Below, one piece after another: positions 1 to 5,816 of a DNA stretch of 5,977 nucleotides (the stretch's first letter is position 1; the number at the start of each line of letters is the position of its first letter). Source of the DNA: Sulfurimonas sp. (GTDB lineage: Bacteria; Campylobacterota; Campylobacteria; Campylobacterales; Sulfurimonadaceae); assembly GCA_030673275.1 (NCBI GenBank), contig DAOVJL010000083.1, positions 1 to 5,977 of the forward strand, in the 5' to 3' direction. Below the pieces are notes generated by a model. The model did not search any database. It saw nothing but the letters and a program-made list of their open reading frames with translations, and was not told where the DNA came from. A program made the position numbers and the translations under genes.

Positions 1-1001
1 AGGTAATCAGGTGAAAACTCTAAAAGTCTAGAGAAGTTTGAACTTTGAGAACCAAAATCATCAATTGCTATTTTAAAACCCTTATCTCTTAATGAATTAA
101 GCTGAGACATTGTCTCAACGGCATTAAGAGTATCAATATCTTCTAATATTTCAAGAGTAACTCTTGATGGGTTAATACTATATTTTTTAGCAAATTTAAG
201 TAAATACTCTTCAAGATACTCTTGATAAAAGTCAATACTTGTAATATTAATAGAAAATTCATACTCCGTATTACTAAACTTTTTAAAACTCTGCTCTATC
301 ATAGTTTTAGTAACTAAAGAAAGTGTTCCGGTAAGCTTAAATGCTTCCATAAATCTAATTGGAGGGACAAGTAAGCCCTCTTCTATAATTCTTACCAAAC
401 ACTCGTATTTTTCTATTTTTTTAGTTTTGTTATTAATAATTGGCTGAAAATAAGCAGTTAGATTTTCCTCTTCAAATGCCTTTTTTATTTTATTGACCCA
501 ATATATATTTTCTTGTTGTTTTTTTATAAAAGTTGATTTTGGATTATAAATTTTATAGGAGGACCTTGCATGTTCCCTTAACTCTTTTATGGCAACTCTG
601 GCATTATTAAGTACTTCGTCACTATTACCTTCTGCTATTCCTATACTAAGAGAGATTTTTATATTAATATTATCATTAATAGATATTTCCATTTGATCAA
701 AAAAAGATATTATAGAACTTGCTGTTAAAGCGAGCTCATTTGAACTCATCATATCTTCACTTACCAATACAAACTCATCGGAATTCATTCTAAATAGTTT
801 TAAAGCTGAAGGCTTTGCTATATTTATAAGCTTAGATATCTCGATTAAAACTTTATCACCAATATCAAAACCATAAGCATTATTCACATTATTAAAATTA
901 TCAACATTAAGTAAAAAAACACTCCCATATTCAATCTCTCTAACACATTCCATCAAGGCAACTCTGTTGGGAATATTTGTTAATTGATCACTGTCTTTCA
1001 T
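1..1001 (-). CDS. Degenerate GGDEF + EAL domain protein, probable cyclic-di-GMP phosphodiesterase (C-terminus beyond window)
   Basis: The 333 visible residues start at the ATG at 1001. An in-frame TGA lies a few codons upstream, and an AAGAG sits 6 nt before the ATG. The protein enters the GGDEF fold at once (DQLTNIPNR at 5-13), with no membrane, PAS or receiver domain. The GGDEF signature is NSDEF (73-77). The first metal-binding Asp is Asn32 (LLNVDNF), although the guanine-contact positions Asn40 and Asp49 are kept. Cyclase activity is therefore unlikely. The EAL domain (about 175 onward) keeps FQPI (Gln186), ECLVR in place of EALVR (Glu200, Arg204), NITS (Asn252), LEILE (Glu284) and IDDFG (Asp314, Asp315). 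All metal ligands visible so far are intact, which favours hydrolysis of cyclic-di-GMP. The downstream Lys, Glu and Gln motifs lie outside the window. The gene follows the transglutaminase-like gene after 1 base, so it is probably cotranscribed with flgH. Confidence 0.9.
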   Translation of the reverse strand, partial: MKDSDQLTNIPNRVALMECVREIEYGSVFLLNVDNFNNVNNAYGFDIGDKVLIEISKLINIAKPSALKLFRMNSDEFVLVSEDMMSSNELALTASSIISFFDQMEISINDNINIKISLSIGIAEGNSDEVLNNARVAIKELREHARSSYKIYNPKSTFIKKQQENIYWVNKIKKAFEEENLTAYFQPIINNKTKKIEKYECLVRIIEEGLLVPPIRFMEAFKLTGTLSLVTKTMIEQSFKKFSNTEYEFSINITSIDFYQEYLEEYLLKFAKKYSINPSRVTLEILEDIDTLNAVETMSQLNSLRDKGFKIAIDDFGSQSSNFSRLLEFSPDY

Positions 1002-1002
1002 G

Positions 1003-2466
1003 CTAATCTCTTTTCACAACTATATAACTCTGAGGTTTTATTGATTTATATTTTGGCATACTCATCCCAACAGTAGCATTAACATATGTTGGATCTGCCA
1101 AAATAAATTTTCTCGACCCTGTTGTGATTTTATCACCTTCCATTGGAACTTGCAGAGCCGTCACCATGTGATCTTTATATTTTACACCAAGGACACCTAT
1201 TCCAAACAGCTCTTTTATCAGATAAGAGAAAAGTACTGCTCTGTCTTCACAATCTGATTTATCAAAATATAGAGTCTCTTGTGCAAACATCACTTTTTCT
1301 CTGCCAAATTGCTGATTATCGCGCTCATATTTAAAAGCTTTTTGTACAAAGTTAAGCACAAAATTTATTGCATCACTTGCTTTTTTTCCATCAATATATT
1401 TTTTTAGCCCTAAAGCTATCGTCTGATAAGTTCTGCTATCTACAGGAGCATTGAAAAATGTCTCATAATCAGCTTGAGGATAAGTAGCCATAAAATCTAT
1501 AAGATTTTTATTGTATTCAAATGGCACACTGCACACATCTCCAAAATATTCAAACTCAAGAGTTTTATTTCTTATATTCTGTTTTAAGCTGGGAAGTGTT
1601 TTTAGAGATAAATCAAGTGACTTTGTTGAGCCTGGATAATCTTGTTTATAAGAGAAGAGTCTTCCTACATTCCCTTTTGCATAATTTGCAACTACATAAT
1701 ATTTTTTATTATCAAAATTATAATTTGGTGTTGAATATATAACTTTTTCAGAGTAGTGCATTAAAACAACATGTGTTTTAGCTAATCCTATCCTTACCGA
1801 ATAACCCATTTTATTAAAGATAAACCAACCAAGAAGTCTTGAATTATCTTGATTTGAATGTGCCATATTAGAAATTTTCGAAACTAGCAGATAAGTACCC
1901 CAATCATTTAGGTTCATGATTTTTGAAATATTTTGTATTTTAGATATAAAAGTTTCATATTCACTAGAAGCTGCATTATTAAAAAAATTCGCTATCCCTT
2001 TTTGGTTTTGAGGGTAAAAATTAGCCTTTTTTATACCATCTGGAATATCAAATTCTAAATACGTGCCGTAAAAATCAAAATTTATATCCTTTTGTTTTAT
2101 TGCATCTATAGATTTTTTTCCAATAGCAGGTTCTGCTTCTATTTGTACAGGTTTTTTTATTTTTATAACGATTTTTGGACCAACCGACTTTGTTTTTATC
2201 ACTTCAGCTGGGATAATTTCTTTTGGCTTTACTTTTTCATATAATGGATCTGAATCCTGAACATCATATGCTTTCCAATGCTGTTTTAAATAACTGTTAA
2301 AAGCATTATCTCTCTCATCTTTATATGTTTGAAAAGATTGAGATTGAGATCTTTTAAAGTCTTTAAAACTTTGGGCACCAAGAGTTACAAAACTAAGTGC
2401 TAATAATAGACTAAAATGGCCAAACAGACTGAATAATTTTAGTTCCCCAACCTTGTTGTGTTGCAC
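1003..2466 (-). CDS. Exported transglutaminase-like cysteine peptidase-fold protein
   Basis: About 487 aa from the preferred GTG start at 2466. The C-terminal quarter is a transglutaminase-like core: Cys406 in KSDCEDRAVLFSYL, His433 in KDHMVTAL and Asp458 in FILADPTY, a complete Cys-His-Asp triad in the usual order. Residues 10-31 form a hydrophobic signal peptide (FSLLLALSFVTLGA, likely cut after Ala31), so the enzyme should act in the periplasm or at the outer membrane. A highly charged, helix-prone segment (about 34-66) and a Lys/Pro-rich linker (about 78-115) precede a large middle region I do not recognise. The family includes proteases and transferases acting on proteins or peptides; the substrate here is unknown. 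The GTG has GGAG of a GAGGGAG element 9 nt upstream. The ATG at 2475 sits only 3 nt from GAGG, and a GTG at 2508 has no ribosome binding site. The start lies 56 bases inside flgH, which implies coupled expression. Confidence 0.82.
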   Translation of the reverse strand: MQHNKVGELKLFSLFGHFSLLLALSFVTLGAQSFKDFKRSQSQSFQTYKDERDNAFNSYLKQHWKAYDVQDSDPLYEKVKPKEIIPAEVIKTKSVGPKIVIKIKKPVQIEAEPAIGKKSIDAIKQKDINFDFYGTYLEFDIPDGIKKANFYPQNQKGIANFFNNAASSEYETFISKIQNISKIMNLNDWGTYLLVSKISNMAHSNQDNSRLLGWFIFNKMGYSVRIGLAKTHVVLMHYSEKVIYSTPNYNFDNKKYYVVANYAKGNVGRLFSYKQDYPGSTKSLDLSLKTLPSLKQNIRNKTLEFEYFGDVCSVPFEYNKNLIDFMATYPQADYETFFNAPVDSRTYQTIALGLKKYIDGKKASDAINFVLNFVQKAFKYERDNQQFGREKVMFAQETLYFDKSDCEDRAVLFSYLIKELFGIGVLGVKYKDHMVTALQVPMEGDKITTGSRKFILADPTYVNATVGMSMPKYKSIKPQSYIVVKRD

Positions 2467-3133
2467 GGTCAACATCTCCCTCTGTTTTATAAAGAATTTT
2501 TGCTTCACTTATTTGAGCGGAACTTATTCTATTGTTTTGATCTATATCATATGGACGAATAACACCAGCTAATTGTATAATTTGCTTTTGATCGTCTATT
2601 AGAATTTCTCTTTTACCCGATATAAAGTAGTTTCCATTTTGCAGAACTTTAACAATTCTTGCTGATACGGTTGTAGTAAAAGATGCATCTTTTGTTGCTG
2701 TACCCTGCCCTTTAAATGAACTACCAGAACTACCTGTAAAGCCAATATTTGTTAAACCATTCAACTTTCCAATAGCCGAATTAAGTGCTGAATTTGTGCC
2801 AGTTGATGTAAAAGCACCTCCACCAAGAGTGCTACTGCCATCTTCGCTAAGCTGTTTACTTCCGCTATTTGAGCTTTGAGCATTCTCAGAGATAATAACT
2901 GTAACAATATCATTCACATGCATAGCTTTATGATCTGAAAAGAGAGGGTTATCACCCTGTCCAAATATACTACCAGTTGACGTAAAATCTTTCTTATCCT
3001 CACGCGCGGGCATCTGCTCAACATAAGCCGGTGGTTCAAAATCAATTTCCGGCTCAGTTAGGTTTGCTGTACATCCTGATAAAAATAGTATAACATAAAT
3101 AGGCATTATAAATATAAATATTTGTTTTGTCAT
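2411..3133 (-). CDS. flgH: Flagellar L-ring protein FlgH (outer-membrane lipoprotein)
   Basis: 240 aa, close to the usual FlgH length of about 230. FlgH forms the outer-membrane L-ring through which the flagellar rod passes. The signal peptide has a short basic start, a hydrophobic core and the lipobox LSGC, so Cys21 should be lipidated. Family motifs follow: GSIFGQGDNPLFSDHKAMHVNDIVTVIISENA (about 54-85), a Gly/Ser-rich stretch (89-142), and the conserved barrel segment FKGQGTATKDASFTTTVSARI, VLQNGNYFISGKREI and QIIQLAGVIRPYDID with NRISSAQISEAKI (140-213). The C-terminus is the typical Gly-Trp-Gly then Trp-Pro-Phe. The ATG at 3133 follows AAGAG at close spacing. A σ54-type promoter lies directly upstream. 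The P-ring gene flgI, a common partner, is not in the window. The last 56 bases also encode the start of the next protein. Confidence 0.97.
   Translation of the reverse strand: MTKQIFIFIMPIYVILFLSGCTANLTEPEIDFEPPAYVEQMPAREDKKDFTSTGSIFGQGDNPLFSDHKAMHVNDIVTVIISENAQSSNSGSKQLSEDGSSTLGGGAFTSTGTNSALNSAIGKLNGLTNIGFTGSSGSSFKGQGTATKDASFTTTVSARIVKVLQNGNYFISGKREILIDDQKQIIQLAGVIRPYDIDQNNRISSAQISEAKILYKTEGDVDRATQQGWGTKIIQSVWPF
2476..2482 (-). promoter_or_regulatory. Shine-Dalgarno inside flgH that selects the start of the transglutaminase-like gene
   Basis: GAGGGAG on the minus strand lies within flgH codons for Glu-Gly-Asp. Its GGAG ends 9 nt before the GTG at 2466, a good spacing. The ATG at 2475 directly abuts the element and would use only GAGG at 3 nt. 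This supports the GTG start, or less strongly the ATG, over the GTG at 2508. Confidence 0.5.
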
Positions 3134-3142
3134 TATTATCTC

Positions 3143-3171
3143 TTAAGATTAAGGTATTTATTAGTTATAAT
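3143..3171 (+). promoter_or_regulatory. σ70-type promoter for yqeY
   Basis: A perfect TATAAT at 3166-3171 is preceded after 17 nt by TTAAGA at 3143-3148, which matches 4 of 6 bases of TTGACA. Transcription would start near 3178, giving a leader of about 33 nt to the yqeY ATG at 3211. The -10 box lies within the start region of the opposing flgH promoter, and the predicted start falls inside the σ54 element. Confidence 0.6.
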
Positions 3172-3175
3172 GCTA

Positions 3176-3190
3176 GCAAGAATAGTTCCA
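3176..3190 (-). promoter_or_regulatory. σ54 (RpoN) promoter for flgH
   Basis: The minus strand reads TGGAACTATTCTTGC followed by T. It matches the σ54 consensus TGGCAC-N5-TTGC at 9 of 10 fixed positions, with the invariant GG and GC exactly 12 nt apart. The GC at 3177-3176 places the transcription start near 3164, leaving a leader of about 30 nt before the flgH ATG. Hook/basal-body genes including flgH are known RpoN-regulon members in Campylobacter, so motif, position and gene agree. The enhancer site for the activator was not identified. The element probably drives flgH, the transglutaminase-like gene and the EAL gene together. Confidence 0.8.
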
Positions 3191-3210
3191 AGAGAAAAGG
3201 TAGATATATT

Positions 3211-3654
3211 ATGAACTTGAGAGAAACAATAAACCAAGATGTAAAAAATGCTATGAAAGCAAAAGATACAAAAACAAGAGATGCTTTAAGACTTCTTACA
3301 AGTGCATTTAAGCAGATAGAAGTTGATGAAAGAAAAGAGCTAAATGATGATGATGTTATTAAAATTATTCAGACTCAAGTAAAAAGAAGAAATGATTCGG
3401 CTACTCAATACAGAGATGCTGGTCGTGATGACTTAATGCAGATAGAACTTGATGAAATCGCTATATATACTCCATATCTTCCAGCACAACTTAATGATGA
3501 TGAACTATCAACTGCCCTTAAAGAGATAATCTCAAAAGTTGGAGCTACAACTCCTAAGGATATGGGAAAAGTTATGGGTATGGCTTCTAAAGAGTTAGCA
3601 GGTAAGGCTGATGGAAAAAGAATAAGTGAATGCGTAAAAAAATTATTAGCATAA
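3211..3654 (+). CDS. yqeY: GatB/YqeY family protein
   Basis: 147 aa, the normal length for stand-alone YqeY proteins. These resemble the C-terminal tail domain of GatB, the amidotransferase subunit that corrects misacylated Gln/Asn tRNAs, but their own role is not settled. Family features run the whole length: MNLRETINQDVKNAMKAKD at the start, TRDALRLLTSAFKQIEVDER (about 26-45), VKRRNDSATQYRDAGRDDL (about 61-79), ELDEIAIYTPYLPAQL (about 82-97), and the C-terminal helical part with KDMGKVMG and GKADGKRISECVKKLL. The ATG at 3211 is chosen because the family begins exactly there. AAAGG lies 10 nt upstream, and the -10 box at 3166 makes the in-frame ATG at 3127 untranscribed. It is the only plus-strand gene here, a single-gene unit between two minus-strand operons, and is predicted to be cytoplasmic. 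Confidence 0.95.
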   Translation: MNLRETINQDVKNAMKAKDTKTRDALRLLTSAFKQIEVDERKELNDDDVIKIIQTQVKRRNDSATQYRDAGRDDLMQIELDEIAIYTPYLPAQLNDDELSTALKEIISKVGATTPKDMGKVMGMASKELAGKADGKRISECVKKLLA

Positions 3655-3667
3655 AATTATAAATTTC

Positions 3668-3683
3668 TGACTCTCTAGAGTCA
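3668..3683. terminator. Short hairpin after yqeY, possible terminator for trpC transcription
   Basis: TGACTC pairs perfectly with GAGTCA around a TCTA loop (6 bp stem, 4 nt loop). Read on the minus strand, the stem is followed by GAAATTTATAATT, which is U-rich but not a clean U-run. It could stop the minus-strand trpC transcript. On the plus strand no T-run follows. Confidence 0.35.
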
Positions 3684-3713
3684 AGCTTTAGTAGCCTCAG
3701 CGGCTTCAGCGAA

Positions 3714-3738
3714 GCAAAAGGGACTTTGTTCCTTTTGC
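3714..3738. terminator. Strong hairpin between convergent yqeY and trpC, possible bidirectional terminator
   Basis: GCAAAAGGGA (3714-3723) pairs with TTCCTTTTGC (3729-3738), with one G-T wobble, around a 5 nt loop. The 10 bp stem lies in the only spacer between two converging genes, as expected for a shared terminator. Neither side has a T-run, so intrinsic termination is not certain. It may instead end transcripts with Rho, or serve as a 3'-end stabiliser. Confidence 0.45.
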
Positions 3739-3755
3739 GGACTTATTAAATATCT

Positions 3756-4541
3756 TTAACCAAATTTTAATTTGCGTAAAGCTTCTTCCTCGTTATCTTG
3801 TCTCATTAAAGACTCACCAACTAAAAATGCATCTACTCCGGCTTTAGATAAATCTTCTAACTGACCATGCTCATATATGCCACTCTCAGCAACAATAATT
3901 TTACCATTTGGAATTAACGGAATAAGTTCATAACATAAGTTCATATTCATCTCAAAAGTTTGCAGATTTCTATGGTTAATACCTATAATATCACTACCGG
4001 CATAAATAGCCTTAACAAGGTCACTTTTGTCATGAACCTCAACTAGGGCTTCCATACCAAGATGTCTTGTATATCCTAAAAGCTCTTTTAACTCTTTCTT
4101 GCTAAGTGCAGCTGCTATTAGTAAAATAAAATCAGCTCCGTGAACCATTGCTTCTAAAATCTGATATTTTGAAACTATAAAATCTTTTCTTAGAAGAGGA
4201 ATACCTACATACCTTCTAATCTGTCCTAAGTAATCCAGATTCCCTTGAAAGAAATGGGGTTCTGTTAGTATTGAGATGGCACTTGCCCCTCCTCTTTCAT
4301 AAGCCTGAGCAATAGCTACTGGGTCAAAATCTTCACGAATAACACCTTTTGAAGGGGAAGCCTTTTTAACTTCTGAAATTATTCTGTATGGGTCTTCTTC
4401 TGTTGCCTTTAAATATGGAAATACATCTCTTGGAGCTCTAGCATTAAAAGCAAGTGAGCGACCAAGCCAATCAAGTGAAAATTTCTTTTCTCTCTCTACT
4501 AAATCTTCTTTTGTTTTTTTTATAATATCATCTAGAATCAT
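3756..4541 (-). CDS. trpC: Indole-3-glycerol phosphate synthase
   Basis: 261 aa, the normal length for the single-domain enzyme. It closes the ring of carboxyphenylamino-deoxyribulose phosphate to indole-3-glycerol phosphate in tryptophan synthesis, in the cytoplasm. The TIM-barrel catalytic and binding residues are present: [11 protein letters not shown] (Glu57, Lys59), LLRKDFI (Lys119), EALVEVHD (Glu168), IGINHRNL (Asn189) and VAESGI (Glu219), plus the C-terminal phosphate-site VGESLM. No PRAI (TrpF) domain is fused. The ATG at 4541 starts the typical [14 protein letters not shown]; the in-frame ATG at 4565 would overlap the upstream gene and lacks a ribosome binding site. The gene follows the TPR lipoprotein gene after 8 bases, with its Shine-Dalgarno touching that gene's stop. 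No other trp gene is in view. Confidence 0.97.
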   Translation of the reverse strand: MILDDIIKKTKEDLVEREKKFSLDWLGRSLAFNARAPRDVFPYLKATEEDPYRIISEVKKASPSKGVIREDFDPVAIAQAYERGGASAISILTEPHFFQGNLDYLGQIRRYVGIPLLRKDFIVSKYQILEAMVHGADFILLIAAALSKKELKELLGYTRHLGMEALVEVHDKSDLVKAIYAGSDIIGINHRNLQTFEMNMNLCYELIPLIPNGKIIVAESGIYEHGQLEDLSKAGVDAFLVGESLMRQDNEEEALRKLKFG

Positions 4542-4549
4542 TTTACTTT

Positions 4550-5791
4550 TTACCTTTTTTGACATTTATTTATAATATTTATATGTTTTACAACTTCTTC
4601 ATTACTACTGCCATCCATATTAGCTACTCTGTCTATAATATCTTTAGCCTTTTGACACTCTCCTAGCTTGTAGTAACCCCATGCCAAAGAGTCGAGATAA
4701 TAAATTGAATTTGGTTCAAGTATCAACGCCTCTTGTACATACTCTATTCCTTTTTTAACATCTATTTCATGGTCTATAAGAAGGTATCCAAGATAGTTCA
4801 AGTAGATTCCGTCTTTTCTTATATTTATTACCTCTTTTAGTTTTTTTACTACACTTTTTTGCATAACCTTATCATTTTTATCGTCGCTGCTTTCATACTC
4901 AAAAATTGCACTCTGTCCAAGATATGTGATGTCACCGCCACTATTATATATATCTTTTGCAAGGGGTGAGGCTTTTTTATAATTTTTAAATTGTATATAA
5001 AGCTGAAGGAGCATCTCATCATCAATCTTACTCTCTTGTAAGAAATCAATCATTTTAAGATAATCTTTTTTATATCCATATATTTGGAGTATCTTTTTAG
5101 CAATATTTTTATTTGAATCTATTTTATAGAGTCTTAAATAAGTTGAGAGTAGTCCATCTATATTATTGTCATTACTATAAAATCCTATAAGCCTTAAACA
5201 TATCATTTTAGAGCATCCATGAATTCTGGAATGAGTCTCTAGTTGCGCTATAGCATCTTTTTTTCTTTGAAGGTTTACATATAAAACTATAGACATTTTA
5301 TCTAGAATTTTTTCATTATAATCTTTAATATAAGCGCTCTCCAAATACTTAACAGCAGTATTAAACTCTTTAAGTTTGACATATATTTCACTTACTAAAA
5401 GATAATCATCTATAGCTTTTGATTTTTGAACTAATTTTAATGCCAAGTCTTTTGCTTGAACCAAGTTATCTTGTTTTATAAGAGCAATTATTTTTATTTG
5501 AATAAGTTCAAAATCATCTATTTTTTTACCGGACAACTCATCAACTCTTCTAATGACTTTTTCACTCTTATTAGCCGCCAAATCACTTCTCAAAGAGCGA
5601 TAGAGATACTCTTTTTTCTCTGTTTTTATATATAAAGTATTAAATATATTTGATGATGTATTATAATCTTTTAGCTGCTCTGAACGAAGTCCAATAAGAA
5701 TGTATATATCCTCTTTGTCAAAAGCCTTTTCATAACCTTTTACTTCACTAGGTTGCTTAGAAGCACAGCCAACATACAGAATTATTATCAT
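4550..5791 (-). CDS. Tetratricopeptide-repeat lipoprotein
   Basis: 413 aa from the first ATG. The protein is built almost wholly of helical repeats. The clearest TPR units are [23 protein letters not shown] (about 131-153) and a C-terminal pair: [21 protein letters not shown] to ALILEP (331-360), then [23 protein letters not shown] (364-386). A lipobox-like YVGC puts a lipidated Cys at residue 9 from this ATG, so a periplasm-facing membrane anchor is likely. The ATG leaves only 8 uncharged residues before that Cys, too short for a normal signal peptide. The open frame continues upstream through FKIIKLFISF to a good AGGAG, which suggests a start near 5824 at an ATA codon. TPR proteins usually scaffold complexes; the partner is unknown. 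It sits between a YkgJ-type gene and trpC. Confidence 0.85.
   Translation of the reverse strand: MIIILYVGCASKQPSEVKGYEKAFDKEDIYILIGLRSEQLKDYNTSSNIFNTLYIKTEKKEYLYRSLRSDLAANKSEKVIRRVDELSGKKIDDFELIQIKIIALIKQDNLVQAKDLALKLVQKSKAIDDYLLVSEIYVKLKEFNTAVKYLESAYIKDYNEKILDKMSIVLYVNLQRKKDAIAQLETHSRIHGCSKMICLRLIGFYSNDNNIDGLLSTYLRLYKIDSNKNIAKKILQIYGYKKDYLKMIDFLQESKIDDEMLLQLYIQFKNYKKASPLAKDIYNSGGDITYLGQSAIFEYESSDDKNDKVMQKSVVKKLKEVINIRKDGIYLNYLGYLLIDHEIDVKKGIEYVQEALILEPNSIYYLDSLAWGYYKLGECQKAKDIIDRVANMDGSSNEEVVKHINIINKCQKR
4553..4558 (-). promoter_or_regulatory. trpC Shine-Dalgarno abutting the stop codon of the TPR gene
   Basis: AAAAGG (minus strand) forms the last codons of the TPR gene, directly followed by its TAA (4552-4550). 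It lies 11 nt before the trpC ATG at 4541. The arrangement suggests translational coupling and supports 4541 over 4565 as the trpC start. Confidence 0.55.
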
Positions 5792-5816
5792 AAAAGAGAT
5801 AAATAGTTTTATTATC

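Noticed and set aside
1143..1334. Plus-strand open frame of 63 codons
   Set aside because: It lies opposite the catalytic core of the transglutaminase-like gene, has no recognisable domain, and is explained as an antisense shadow.
1521..1742. Plus-strand open frame of 73 codons
   Set aside because: It is antisense to the transglutaminase-like gene, whose frame is long and has clear motifs. No independent promoter or domain was seen.
1..2466. A true LapG/LapD biofilm-control pair
   Set aside because: The GGDEF/EAL protein has no membrane or HAMP segment, the enzyme is far longer than LapG, and no LapA-type adhesin is visible. Kept only as a loose parallel.
2467..2508. Transglutaminase-like gene starting at the GTG at 2508
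   Set aside because: There is no ribosome binding site, and the extra N-terminal residues would put a long basic stretch before the signal peptide.
3127..3210. 28-residue N-terminal extension of YqeY from the ATG at 3127
   Set aside because: It would start upstream of the predicted yqeY promoter, overlap the flgH start, and add residues not found in the family. The ATG at 3211 gives the standard length.
3714..3738. Canonical intrinsic terminator
   Set aside because: The stem is strong, but neither strand has a T-run after it. It is listed only as a possible terminator.
4542..4565. trpC start at the upstream ATG (4565)
   Set aside because: It would add eight Lys-rich residues, overlap the TPR gene by 16 bases and lack a Shine-Dalgarno. 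The ATG at 4541 matches the family N-terminus.
4849..5049. Minus-strand open frame of 66 codons inside the TPR gene
   Set aside because: It is another frame of the TPR lipoprotein gene with no recognisable content.
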